Assembly (NCBI RefSeq): GCF_003711515.1 | Contig: NW_021167088.1 | Span: forward strand, 396,351 to 460,350 | Length of the DNA: 64,000 bases | Source: Sodiomyces alkalinus F11 | Taxonomy: Eukaryota > Ascomycota > Sordariomycetes > Glomerellales > Plectosphaerellaceae | Direction of reading: 5' to 3' | Part shown: positions 48,114 through 59,147 of the stretch, one piece after another | How positions within the stretch are numbered: position 1 is the stretch's first letter | How the letters are laid out: every line of letters begins with the position of its first letter | Notes under the pieces: generated by a model | Databases searched by the model: none | What the model saw: the letters and a program-made list of their open reading frames with translations, nothing else | Told to the model about the DNA's origin: nothing | Translations under genes and position numbers: made by a program

Positions 48114-51100
48114 TCATTTGGCGAATCCCGTCCAGCCCTGTAGAGCCCAAGTGCCAATCCAGGTAGAATGCGTCTCATTAACCCACTGCCCCTCTTTCGG
48201 CGTGGTGGTGTTATTTTTCCAACCACTCCCTTGGTACGCCGGATCGATTATCTGGCACCTCGCGTGCGCCTCGACTGCCGACTGCTGTTCCCGGGTCCGC
48301 GCCGCGAATCCCGTTCCCCCGCCGTTCCCATCCCACTGTTTCCGCATGAGCGCCAACAGGGTCTTGAGATCCCGGAGGTGGCCGCGGGTATCGCTCCCTG
48401 TGTACTGCCCGACCTCGTCGGCGGTTGGCCAGTGGATGCGGAAGGCGTCGTTGCAGGTGCCGCTCTCAACTTGGCGCTGCAGATCCGATTGGAGCTTGGT
48501 TGCGACGTCCTCGTGCAGCATGGGCTCCGCAAATGTCCGGAATGCACATAGGGCCCGTGATATGTACTTGGCGTCTTTGTTGGGGTCGCTCAAGGTCGAC
48601 AGCCTGGGGAGATTGCCTAAAATTTGTTGGGCCAACTCGGCCATCGCATGAAAATCTCCCAAAAAGGCGAGGGTTCGCATGTAGTTGTTGATTGAAGTTG
48701 ACTTCAAAGTTCCGGGGCCCAATGTCCTGTTCTTGCCGATAAGACGGTTGATATTCCCGGACTCCATGGGTGTAAGGCTCTGCCAGGCTGCCTGTAGCCT
48801 GTCGTGGGCTTGCCTGATGAGCCAAAGGGGTGTCGGGTGCACTGTGTTATCTTGGAGCCAATCATGGAAAACGGCTTCCCCCATCTCTGGTGTCCGTTGT
48901 TGCGAGACCTCTCCGAAGAGCGACAAGATCTCCTTATCGACAGCGCTGAGATCGGAACCATTGGAAAGACCGCTGATCAAGCCAGGAAGCCTGGTCTCTA
49001 AAGCTTTCTGGATGACTCGTCCGAAAGACTCGATCATTGGCAAGGTCAAGCCACAATGTGCTTCTGCTTCTCGCAGAATTTGCCCGCCCATCTTGATCAG
49101 TTCGAGACTGTTCTCTGGCGGGGGGAGATTGCTAATCATGATGTTCGGTCTTGCCAAGTTCTTCATCATGGTTTCCCAAGGCACGGCGCTTCGATCTCCA
49201 ATCGACACCCAGGCTGAGCGAGTGATTTGGAGTGCTCTATGGATTTTCCCAAGCTCGGCAGCAGCATAACTCCGAGTATTCCTGGTTCGATTCGGTTGCA
49301 GACGACAGCACAACTCGACGACTGCATGAAGTGTTGTGCGCGGAATATCTCTCACGAGAGCGGGAGACATGTCAGTACCTTGCACGAACTCTTCCAGACG
49401 TTGCCGGTATATGTCGTTTAAAGAACTGCGCCGGATGTATGTGACGGCTTCCTTGGCATTCTCCGCGTGACGCAGGAGCAACTCCAAGCATCGACGGTCG
49501 AGAGGGACACCCTCGCGGACCATCCAATCGGTTAAAGTGGCAATACTGGGTGGCTTGAGCCGGGCTTTCTCGAATTCACTGAGATTCGAGTCATCAAAGG
49601 GGAATGTCTCTCTGCCCTCACCGGGGAGATTGTCATGATGAGAGCTGGAGGCCTTTGCCAATATTTTGGCCATCAACTCCCAATACACCTCCTCATTTGG
49701 ATGCAGCTCAGGACTCGGCGGGTGTTGGAAAGCCTGCCAGGCTTCCTGAGCGTTCCGCGTCGCTCGAACTTGCGCTGCCCAGACAGAATGCATCGACGCA
49801 CTCAGGGCGCGGTAGGTGCTTCGTGTGTGAATCGTGGGAGACCCGTCAGGTGAGAGCCCTCCCAGGACGTCTGTTACTATATCGCGAAGTGTCTGGGCGT
49901 AGCCAGATTCCTGCATCATGAAACCGGCCTTCACTGTCCTGCTGTAATATTCTTCGATTGGCAGCGCCTCTTCCATCCCGTTCCTGAGAACACGATAGGG
50001 TGGCCATGTCATCTTCAGCGCCGTTGCCGTCTCTCGTTCCGCCTCCGACTTGCGAATCGCTAGCAGGACCTGGCGAATGGCCTGATAGCTCTGCTTCTTG
50101 GTAACAAGTGCCTTCTTCAGCCCCGTCGAGTACGTGAGTAATCTCACAATAGCCTGCCAGTTAAAGCTGAGGTTGACGTATGGGTTCTGCGCGGGTGGAA
50201 TGCAGAGCTGTTGTAGGGTCGAGTTGAAAGTAGAGCATATGGAGACGTAGCCGCAATCTTCGTGGGAGCCTCGTGATGCCGCGGAGACGGCTTCCATGTG
50301 CGCGATGGCAAGATCTGCAATGCCTAAAACGGCGCCCGGGTGAATGCGTCGAGAGAGGGCGAAGAGCCGTGTTAGGTTCTTCTGCGCAACAGCATCTGGC
50401 CAATTCCGGTCGAACTGCCCGGAAGAAGGGATAGAAGCCGGAGCCTCTCTGTCGCACAGCTGGTCACAACTCGTATACCATGCCTTGCAGTACTCAGTTA
50501 ACGATTCGAGGGACTCGGGGGACATCAGTCTCCCGTTGTGGTTGTATTTGTCGTTGAGTATATGGTTCAGTAGAAAAGCCGGCCTGTAACGTGGCGCAGA
50601 CATAAATCTCTGAACTCTCTCCTCCTGTGTCTCGGCAACGAGAATATGGGCCCAGTCGATCACATCCTCTCGGTGGAAACCTCGTGCATCAAGTTTCGAC
50701 AACCTCTGTTCCCATCCAGAGTCCTCTGGGAGGTATTTTCTGAGATTTGGATCCAAATTGGGAGCACAATAGAGGACCATCTGAGCCGTTACAATGGGAA
50801 GGCGCGGATCTTTTAGAGTCGCCAGGAGTCTTGCGGTCTCCCATTGTGTTGGACCGACGTCGCTTGGCGACTGATGGAAGATCCGCATCGCCGTCTCTAG
50901 CAATAGACTGGGTTGATAATTCTTCCTAGGTACGGTCCGAGGTTTCTGGACGGAATCGTTGCGGGATATCGGGGTTCTTTGGTATGAATTCGAGGGGATC
51001 GTGTATGGCTTGGAGGGTAGATCATCTGTCCTGAGGCTAGACGCCGCCGCAGCATCACTCGACTGAAGTCGCTTAAGTGTCTTTCCTACCACTAGCGGCT

Positions 51101-51253
51101 TGGAGCCCTGCGATATTCAAACGTTTAGAATGCCACCTTATCCTTACAGTGGAATCAATGCTCACTTACCCTCGATCTCAAGGGATTCCTGGCGAGCCGC
51201 GGACACCTTGCCAGGGCCGAATAGTGTGGTCTGGATAAGGGCAACCGCCACAT
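48114..51253 (-). CDS. Large probably mitochondrial helical-repeat protein, function unknown
   Basis: Two exons, 51253-51170 and 51107-48114 (1025 aa), with a 62 bp intron. The 28-residue first exon (MWRLPLSRPHYSALARCPRL...) is rich in Arg, Leu and Ser with no acid, a typical mitochondrial presequence, and the splice join is in phase. The rest is mostly alpha-helical with repeated blocks of 35-40 residues that look like degenerate PPR/TPR helices, for example YWELMAKILAKA and TLTDWMVREGVPLDRRCLELLLRHA. The latter resembles the spacing of fungal PPR proteins involved in mitochondrial RNA metabolism. I cannot name an orthologue. Its start faces that of an RMND1-like mitochondrial protein 337 bp away. 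Function in mitochondrial gene expression is inferred only from these points. Confidence 0.75.
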
Positions 51254-51590
51254 TGCCCCATTGCGATTGAAAAAATGCCACTATGAGGCCATTTGCAGTC
51301 GGAAATCGTCTTTCATCCGCGGTTCTGATTGCTGGGTCTCCAAGTTATGTCGGCAAGAAATTCCCGGTCGCTATCTGAGGCACGAATTGAAATATTAAGG
51401 TAAAGGTATCCGGGAGTACGGCGGAGGAGAGCAACTTGGGTAGGTACCTTACGCAGAGTCGCATGATCACGTGGCGATAAGATACTCGGCCCAGGACATC
51501 CAAACAAGAGCAAGTCAAAAGGTGCCAAACGCAGGCCTTTTCAACCTACCTACCTACTCCCTACTCCGTAGGTCGCCTTCAATTCTTCGG
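51254..51590. promoter_or_regulatory. Compact divergent promoter of two mitochondrial genes
   Basis: The 337 bases between the two start codons contain CTACCTACCTACTCC-type words (about 51546-51572) and AGGTACC. There is no room for another gene. Which strand each element serves cannot be told from sequence. Confidence 0.5.
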
Positions 51591-52970
51591 ATGAAGCATG
51601 TTTTCGCCCTCCGCCAGACTTCGTGTTGGTCAATTCAACCTTACTTGAACCTCCCCTCCCATGGCTTCAGAGCTGTCAATATGCGGCTTGGCCAGCAACG
51701 TATAGCCTCGGCACTTTGCCGCAACTTCCACATAGCACACCTTGTCCCCCGACCACGCCGATCGTTCCATCTGACGACGGCAACTCAACTGCCCCGAAAA
51801 CGGAACTTTTTCACTTCCAATATCTACCTGTCTCAAAACGGCGAACCGCCAGCGGAATCGACGACAGCGACTGAGAATGGCAGGCACACCACAGCAAAAC
51901 CCCCACCACCACCACCACCACCGCCGTCGCCACCGCCTCCTCCAAAGCGGAGGGGCAACCGTGCAGTCAGTGCGAAGAACTCGCTCCGCCGAGTCGCCAT
52001 CATCGCGCAACGACCGGCCCAACGATCTCCCGACTCCCGCACGATAATTGATTCCCCCGAAGAAGAGCCGTCGCACAAGATGATTTCGGCGGTCTGCGTG
52101 TCCGAGGCCTTCGACATGGCGACCGTCCTAGACATCCTATGCGCGCACGGGTTCGACATCGATCCGGACAACACAGGGTTCGAGGCGTCGGAGGTGGTAC
52201 ACGCGCGCGGGGTCAACGGCGGCGACATCTTCGTCTTCCCGTCCGGCACGATCGTGACGTGGTCGCTGCCGCCGGACGTGGTGACGCGGCAGCTGCTGCG
52301 GGCGGCCGAGGTGCCGCTGGCGGAGGACCTGCGCGAGGTGGAGGACCTGGAGTACGCGGCGGACGGGAACCGGGAGACGAGCGGGATGAAGGGCGACGTC
52401 GTGGTGTTGGGGACCAGGCGGGAAGAGCGGGACGGCGACCGGCTGGACACGACGCTGGCCAAGATCGCCTTCTCGTCCGGGCTGGCGCGGAGCACCAAGC
52501 TGGCGGTGCTGGAGAGCGCGCTGACGGCGTACTTTGAGAGCACGCGGAACATCCCGAACTTGTTGTCGCGGGGGTCCGGGGTGCCGCTGGGCCGCAAGTT
52601 CATTCTGCAGAAGACGGGGGAGTTGCTGAGCCTGCGGGCGCGGCTGAACCACTACTCGGAGCTGACCGACTCGTTGCCCGATATCTTCTGGGATAGCCGG
52701 TCGGAGCTGGGATTGGAAGGATACTACGAGCAAGTTGGGCGGGCGTTGGACGTGAACGTGCGGATCCGGACCTTGAACCAGAAGATGGACTACGCGCAGG
52801 AGATTGCGACGGTCTTGCGGGAGATGTCGAGCGAGCAGCACAGCACGCGGCTGGAGCTTATCATCATCGTGCTCATCGCGGTAGAGGTCATCTTTGAACT
52901 GCGCCGGATTGTACTGGAGCGGATGATGGAGAAGGAGGAGTTGAAGAAGTTGGCAGCAGGGAGCGTGTAA
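51591..52970 (+). CDS. RMND1/Mrx10-like mitochondrial inner-membrane protein (DUF155)
   Basis: A single exon of 459 aa starts at the first ATG of the frame (51591); an in-frame ATG at 51681 is an alternative. The N terminus is Arg-rich without acids and fits a mitochondrial presequence. A polyproline block (about residues 103-117) precedes the conserved domain. The DUF155/RMD1 domain runs from about 165 to 420 with FDIDPDNTGFEASEVVH, GDIFVFPSGTIVTWSLP, and KLAVLESALTAYFESTRNIP. It ends in a single membrane span (about 420-437, LELIIIVLIAVEVIFELRRI), as in the whole family. Human RMND1 and yeast Mrx10 are mitochondrial inner-membrane proteins needed for organellar translation. The presequence favours this group over the cytoplasmic Rmd1/Rmd8 paralogues. 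Confidence 0.88.
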   Translation: MKHVFALRQTSCWSIQPYLNLPSHGFRAVNMRLGQQRIASALCRNFHIAHLVPRPRRSFHLTTATQLPRKRNFFTSNIYLSQNGEPPAESTTATENGRHTTAKPPPPPPPPPSPPPPPKRRGNRAVSAKNSLRRVAIIAQRPAQRSPDSRTIIDSPEEEPSHKMISAVCVSEAFDMATVLDILCAHGFDIDPDNTGFEASEVVHARGVNGGDIFVFPSGTIVTWSLPPDVVTRQLLRAAEVPLAEDLREVEDLEYAADGNRETSGMKGDVVVLGTRREERDGDRLDTTLAKIAFSSGLARSTKLAVLESALTAYFESTRNIPNLLSRGSGVPLGRKFILQKTGELLSLRARLNHYSELTDSLPDIFWDSRSELGLEGYYEQVGRALDVNVRIRTLNQKMDYAQEIATVLREMSSEQHSTRLELIIIVLIAVEVIFELRRIVLERMMEKEELKKLAAGSV

Positions 52971-54275
52971 GGACTAAGGACGGACACCCGAGTTTTGTTG
53001 TGTACGAAGTAATTACTAGAACCCTTAAGGTCGCGCCTCTCTTGCGTGGCGGCAGCGATACGCCCTCTCCAGCAGTGGAGCATTTAAGATACCCATCTCT
53101 GTTCTATTCCCGCTTGGTAGTCGGATTTCCTAAGGTCCGACCCTGACACTGAAGTCTCTCTCTTTGTCCGTTGCCTTGGTTTTGCCTTCATTATAATAGT
53201 GTACAGAGCCCTGACGCTGTAGCCGGAGATGACACCGACCCAACCGTGTTTTTGACAGCACTCCAATCAATCATCACAACAAGTACTTGAGCCTTTGTGT
53301 TCCCCCTTTCTTCTTTCATACCTATTGGTCCTTGGTGGTATCAGCCAGGGGTGGTGCCGTGGGAATGTGGGCTCTGCTCTGCCAGCGAGAAGTCACCAGA
53401 GGACTGGGAGGCAGCGAATAAATATCCTGACTCAAGGGGGATGGAAGGTAGAATGGAAGGAGTATATAGGGGCGGAGCCACTGGTTCAAGGTGCCTGATC
53501 AGATGGATGATATCTTTGTTTTCCTCGTCAGGTTGCGTCGAGTCAATCAGGCCGGGAAATGATTTAGTGCACGGGGTATAGGAGCTGCAGAAAACTCTTC
53601 AAGCACCTGTCCGGGTCTCTTCATCTTTATTTGTCAACTTCAAGCTGTCAGTACGAATATTCGTGCCGAGGTACAAGCGGCACTGACAAACAAACTCGAG
53701 CTAGCACCTTGGACCCACTTGCCCCCGCATCCCCACACAACTACTCCAACAGTTCGCTGTACGTACCTCGTAGCCTTTCCACGTCCGTCTTTCCGGACCA
53801 CAGGAAACGCGACGCGACCATGGAAAAGGCGAATGCGCCGACTTCGACTTCGAGGCAGTTGCGCTGGCACCACGATCAATCTCGTCGCTGCCAACTACAC
53901 TCAACACTCAATTGACTGAAATTGCCCGGCCCTTCAACTTCAAAATATCTTACAGAGCTCGGCGAGCATTATAGACTTGCGCTTGGCGGGTTTGTTTTTT
54001 TGTGCCTCGCACATTTCCGAATTAGCGCATTTTTCGATCCAGAATTACCAATTCGCTTCTTTTGCACCCCCGTCCCATCTTCAATGCTTCATCTGCTTCA
54101 TGGCCTATCTTTCTATTTTATTTTAATCATCCATTCAAGGGGGACTAGAGGCCTGTCAGGTCTGGGTCTCAAGAGGTATGTATTGGCCTTTTGCCCTTTA
54201 CTTTCCTCAGTTCGCCCTTACACCCACCTCCGTTGCCGGTTCTAACTCACACCGACACTTTGCTAGGTAGGCAGA
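52971..54275. promoter_or_regulatory. Upstream region and leader of the DIM-2-like gene
   Basis: No gene was recognised. A likely 5' untranslated intron starts with GTATGT at 54176 and could end at the TAG at 54264-54266 or the CAG at 54272-54274; CTAAC at 54242 fits a branch site. A palindromic word (GTACGAAGTAATTACT) is at 53001-53016. Confidence 0.45.
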
Positions 54276-57200
54276 ATGCTACCTCCTATGGACGGATTGG
54301 CCGACGACTCGGAAGCTCAATGGTCTGGAGACGGCAAAATTGAGTACGTCGAGAGCGATATTCATGATCCCGAATGGTTAGCTCCGTCCGAGCGGAGAAA
54401 ATCCACGAGCCGCAGCACTGGCACCAGTCGTCGCAACGCCGGTTCGATCGTTCCGCCCACTCCTTCGGAAGAATCCGTGTTAGACGACACTGGCAAAGTC
54501 GTTGGGTCTCTCTTGCCCTCCTCTTCCGAGTCAGCACCCCTATCCACCTCCATAGCGGTCGAGATCCCCGTCAGCACCCTCATCGTACCCCGCTCTCGAC
54601 ATGAGGGCTTCGAGCCGCCAGCTCCCGAACTGTCCGAAGGGAAGGCCGTGGAAGCATTGCTCCAGTCCTGCGCGCCAAATGACGACGACGATAGCTTCGA
54701 GTTTGAGCTCGACATGTTCTCCATCTTCATCAACACGGACAAGTACTCATACGAGATGCGGCCTTTGCAACATCTCTCCACCAAGGACGTCCACAATGTC
54801 ATGTACGCTGATGGCGTGTTGTCCCACAAGGATACCAAGTTTTACGTCCGCGGCATAGCTTTTGACGAGCTTCCCATTGGTAACTACGGCATGGACCACC
54901 ACACCCTAGGCGACCAGATTTGGATTCGTTCCCGGGTGTGTACCGCTGAGGCCCGTGGTCGCGGTCCCGACATCTACTATAAGCTGAAATCCCCGACAAC
55001 CGAATATCTCCGCTATCACTCGCCCTTCCTCTGGATCGCCGATCTTGCCAAGCATGTCGTGGACTTCCTAGAAGATTCGAGCAACAAGAACCGTCGCGTG
55101 GAGTTTCGAGATTTCAAGTCGGCTTTTCACAAGTGGCTCCTTCGCCACCACAAAGGACGTGCTGCCTTCCGTCGATGGTTTGGTCAGTATGGCCGGACTG
55201 ATTTTCGAGTTGCCGTTCATGCTTATAACAACTTCATCTACAAGGAGGCGTTCGGTGTTTTGGGACACAAAAGAACCCATTTCCATACCCTGTGGAGGGA
55301 GATCAAAGATTACACTGCTTACACCCCGGCTCCCTCCACGGCAGCTCCCATGACGGTAGACAACAAAGACGACACAAAGGGCATCCCTCGCACAGTCGTC
55401 ACTCCTTACGTTTATGACTCCTTCAGCCATTTACCCTGCGGCGTCATGATGGAATCTGTCACCCCAAGCGCTTCCACGGAACGTCTCCGCACGAACCTGA
55501 TCCAGAAGCAACATCTCGAGCTGCCGTCGCATATCCACAACGAAGCCAAGCATATCAAAAGCGTGTCGGATGCTCGTGCCGAAGGTCTGAAGAGGGAAGT
55601 GCGTGTAGGAGACGTGGTCTCCTGCCCGCGAGACGCCGAAGACACGAATTGGCGAAGGCACACCGCCGTGGGCTTTGACGACGTTGATCGGTGGTTCGGC
55701 TTGGTCCAGAAGGTTCATGTCAGCAAGTCGGGCGCCCGCTCGCTCGACGTGATCTGGATGTATCGACCGGTTGATACCCTCTGCGGCCAGATGAGGTATC
55801 CGTGGAACAACGAGCTGTTCCTCTCCGACCATTGCTCTTGTGATGATGGCCACGACTATCAGAAGCTCGGCGAGAGTGAAGTCCTCGCTATCCACCGTAT
55901 CGATTGGGGCGGCTCCTCTGCCACAAACGCCGAGTTTTTCTGCAGACAGACTTACATCTCTTCGGACCGCCGCTGGATCACTTTCAGGCAGGACCATCTT
56001 GTCTGTTCACACCGCAAGGAGCCTACCCCTAACCCCGACCACTACCGTGCAGGGGATACCGTGCTAGTACAGCTCACGGCAGGCGGCAATAGGCTGGAAC
56101 CCTGTGAGCTACTCGAACCCCCGCGAGATTCTGCCTGCCTCGTTCGTGTCCGTCTACTCCTGCGAAGGAATGAAGTTGATCCAAAGGCAACCGCCTGTCG
56201 GCCCAACGAACTCGTCTACTCGGAGCGAATTCTTGAAGTACGACCTGACAGAATCCACGGACGATGTATCGTGCGGTACTTTCCCTCCGCCGACATGATC
56301 AAGACGCCTTATGATCGCGACGGCGTGGGTAACGCATTCTACATCCTCACTCGCTTAGTCGAGGAAGCGGACGGCGACGACTCCATGTCAACGTCTTGTG
56401 TTCCTTTCGACGACGCCTTTCCCTTTCCCCCGACTTTCCGACAGGGGCTGGATCCCGATGAGGCCTTCCCGAAACTGAAGGGCTTCGATTTATTCTGTGG
56501 CGGTGGGAATTTCGGACGAGGCCTGGAAGAATCCGGTGTCATTGAGATGAAATGGGCAAACGACATCAGTATCCGTGCTATCCACACCTACATGGCCAAC
56601 GTCGACGCCCGGAATCAAGTGCATCCGTTTGCCGGCTCCATTGACGACCTGCAAAGACGAGCCTTGCAGGGAAAGTTCTCGGACAATGTGCCTCCCATCG
56701 GTGAAGTCGGGTTTGTTTCTGGCGGCAGTCCTTGTCCAGGATTCAGCCGCCTCACGCATGATAAAACGACGCCTGAGCAACGGAAAAACCAGTCTCTCGT
56801 GGCTTCGTTTGCCTCCTTCATTGATATCTACCGACCAAGATTTGGCCTCCTCGAGAACGTTGTCGAGATCATAGAGAGCGCAAAGGCTAGCCAGCAGGAC
56901 GTCTTTCTTCAGCTCATATGTGCTATCGTGGGACTGGGCTACCAGACGCAATTCTTCATGCTCGACGCGTGGACCTTTGGCTCGTGTCAGAGCCGCAGTC
57001 GGGTCTTCTTAGCCTTCGCAGCGCCGGGCCACCGGCTACCCGAGATGCCCTTGCAATCTCACCAATCCGAAAACCCGAAGAACAAAAGCCTGGGCCGACT
57101 ATCGAACAACGAGCCCATGTTCCAGAGGCTTATCATGCCGACGGCGTTTGGGCCTGTCAGCGCCGCTCAAGCGTTTGCCGACTTGCCGGACATCATGGAC

Positions 57201-58190
57201 GGCAAGCCCGATGCCTGCATCAAGTTCCCCGACCATCGTCAGTCATACGGTGTAACCACCAAGGTGCGGACCCGGCTCTGCGCCCTACCGACCCGGCCTT
57301 GGGGTGTGAACCTACGAAGCGCATATAACAGCGGCAGCGTGACCAAAGCAGAAATGGACCGGTTCCCTTCTAGCAAAACTGTTGGCATTTCGAATGCCTA
57401 CGGGCGCGTGTTTCCCAATAAGTTGGTAGGGACGGTGACAACAAGGCCGTCGCCGGCCGACCGCTTCACGGGGCGCATCTTGCATTGGCACCAGGCCCGG
57501 ATCCTTTCTGTCATGGAGGTCCGGCGTGCCCAGGGCTTTCGCGACCACGAGGTCATTCTCGGCGAACCCAAAGACCAGTACTACACCGTCGGCAACAGCG
57601 TCTCGCGGGAGGTGTCCGTCGCCCTGGGTCTCTCGTTCCGCGAAGCCTGGCTGGGTTCTCTCGTTAAAGGCGACGAGAACACACCGAAGCTGGGCTACGG
57701 GGTGCAATACACCACCACGCAGGCGACGTCCACAATGCAAACATCATCCACCGTGCGGACATCCGTCATGCAGTCCTCCGTCATGCAGGTGTCCACCTCC
57801 ACCACGAAGGTGGGGGCAGACGACGACGGGGGCGAAGAAGAGCCAGAGCCAGAGCCGGCACCCGAAGACGAACCCCTCCCCTACGACTGGCGTGGCCGCA
57901 GGGTCCCTAACGAGGACTATGTGCCCTCGGACGAAGACACGGAGGACGTCTTGTCCTGCAGCGCCAGCGATGTACACGACATGCCGACCCCACAGGACTC
58001 GACTTCTACCCCGAGCGTGGCGGAACCCTACGAGACGGCCTTCAGAATGACGTCCTCGACGGTGAGCTCGAAGAAGAGACAGCTCTCAAGCTCGATTATC
58101 GTCGAACTTTTTGCTGCCAAACTATCGAAATCGGACCGTGAGGCCGCTTCTCGACGACAGAAGCGGATGAGGTTGGACGGCCAACCTTGA
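54276..58190 (+). CDS. dim-2: DIM-2-type DNA (cytosine-5) methyltransferase
   Basis: A single exon of 1304 aa. The enzyme methylates cytosine in DNA; in Neurospora DIM-2 does all known DNA methylation, guided by H3K9me3 through HP1. Motif I is at about residues 737-748 (FDLFCGGGNFGRG). Motif IV is GGSPCPGFSRL with the catalytic Cys820; PCP rather than PCQ is the DIM-2 form. Glu860 is in ENV, motif VIII is QSRSRVF (from 905) and motif X is GNSVS (from 1106). Two BAH-like regions precede the catalytic domain (about 440-560 and 590-690), with WFGLVQKVH and YRAGDTVLVQL. The N-terminal piece EIPVSTLIVPRS matches a conserved DIM-2 segment. It is shorter than the 1454 aa Neurospora protein, mainly at both ends. 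The C-terminal 170 residues are low-complexity. No broken motif was seen, so activity is plausible. Confidence 0.93.
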   Translation: MLPPMDGLADDSEAQWSGDGKIEYVESDIHDPEWLAPSERRKSTSRSTGTSRRNAGSIVPPTPSEESVLDDTGKVVGSLLPSSSESAPLSTSIAVEIPVSTLIVPRSRHEGFEPPAPELSEGKAVEALLQSCAPNDDDDSFEFELDMFSIFINTDKYSYEMRPLQHLSTKDVHNVMYADGVLSHKDTKFYVRGIAFDELPIGNYGMDHHTLGDQIWIRSRVCTAEARGRGPDIYYKLKSPTTEYLRYHSPFLWIADLAKHVVDFLEDSSNKNRRVEFRDFKSAFHKWLLRHHKGRAAFRRWFGQYGRTDFRVAVHAYNNFIYKEAFGVLGHKRTHFHTLWREIKDYTAYTPAPSTAAPMTVDNKDDTKGIPRTVVTPYVYDSFSHLPCGVMMESVTPSASTERLRTNLIQKQHLELPSHIHNEAKHIKSVSDARAEGLKREVRVGDVVSCPRDAEDTNWRRHTAVGFDDVDRWFGLVQKVHVSKSGARSLDVIWMYRPVDTLCGQMRYPWNNELFLSDHCSCDDGHDYQKLGESEVLAIHRIDWGGSSATNAEFFCRQTYISSDRRWITFRQDHLVCSHRKEPTPNPDHYRAGDTVLVQLTAGGNRLEPCELLEPPRDSACLVRVRLLLRRNEVDPKATACRPNELVYSERILEVRPDRIHGRCIVRYFPSADMIKTPYDRDGVGNAFYILTRLVEEADGDDSMSTSCVPFDDAFPFPPTFRQGLDPDEAFPKLKGFDLFCGGGNFGRGLEESGVIEMKWANDISIRAIHTYMANVDARNQVHPFAGSIDDLQRRALQGKFSDNVPPIGEVGFVSGGSPCPGFSRLTHDKTTPEQRKNQSLVASFASFIDIYRPRFGLLENVVEIIESAKASQQDVFLQLICAIVGLGYQTQFFMLDAWTFGSCQSRSRVFLAFAAPGHRLPEMPLQSHQSENPKNKSLGRLSNNEPMFQRLIMPTAFGPVSAAQAFADLPDIMDGKPDACIKFPDHRQSYGVTTKVRTRLCALPTRPWGVNLRSAYNSGSVTKAEMDRFPSSKTVGISNAYGRVFPNKLVGTVTTRPSPADRFTGRILHWHQARILSVMEVRRAQGFRDHEVILGEPKDQYYTVGNSVSREVSVALGLSFREAWLGSLVKGDENTPKLGYGVQYTTTQATSTMQTSSTVRTSVMQSSVMQVSTSTTKVGADDDGGEEEPEPEPAPEDEPLPYDWRGRRVPNEDYVPSDEDTEDVLSCSASDVHDMPTPQDSTSTPSVAEPYETAFRMTSSTVSSKKRQLSSSIIVELFAAKLSKSDREAASRRQKRMRLDGQP

Positions 58191-59147
58191 CCAGGGGCTT
58201 CCCCCCTGCTTTGCCACTAGACCTGCTACAGTATATATCGCCGGTTTCTTTTGTCTTTTTCCCATCCTGTACAGACCGGGCCCTGCCTACATACATTGCT
58301 ACATAGATGACGCCTCCCTCCTCGTCAACGTCTCTGAACCAAGACGCCATGCGATGGTGCGCTAGGAGAAGGGACACCATGAGTGAGGGGGGGGGGGGCC
58401 AAGGATGTTGAGCCATCCAAGTCCACTGCGCTTGAATTGCTCATTTTGGGTATAGAGCATCCCTAGGCTGCCAGGCTTCATATAGAGAGAGCATGGGAGA
58501 TGATGCCCTAATAGCTACCACTCACCCTTACACATAGAGGACTATACGGTCTCGTTCCTCCATTCTAGTCCCTATTCTATACGATAACCCCTATCCCTGT
58601 GCCCTATCTTCCACAGGCGCTGCTGCACACCTCCTGTCGGTGAGCCGTTTCTTCGCGGTGTAACTGGCTGCCAGTCCGACAGCAGATAGACGGAGAGTGC
58701 ATTCGCCACAGATCATGTAATTATGGTAAACTTCTTACAACATGCGTGCTCTGTTGCTCCAGCCGCTGGCACAAGGGAGACCCATGCCCATGTCTCACAT
58801 CTTTAGAGAACAATGCCACTATCAATTCGGGCAGGCAGTGAAACGAGGACACAGGCTCATACGGAAAACATACAAAACTCGCTTTTTGGCTGGCTTACAC
58901 CTACTATCCCTCTTCGACTTGGACTCTCCGAACACCATCGCTATGCTCAACAAACTCAATAACTACCTTGAATGATGGCCAGATTACATACATCCTCGAT
59001 TAGGCCCAATGGGGTCGTATAGTCCGCCACCCATTGCCTTGTAATGAAAGAGGAAAGCCTTGCAAGGCTTTTTGTTATTTATTTAAATAAAAAATTGGTG
59101 AAATTCCTCCCTTTTCTTTTACCCGTCTGCCTGTCCCGTCCCGGTGG
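58191..59147. other. Convergent intergenic region
   Basis: This lies between the 3' ends of the DIM-2-like and mucin-like genes. A run of ten G is near 58388-58398. The part at about 58441-58610 is rich in CTA/TAG words and may be another mutated relic. No gene was recognised. Confidence 0.5.
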
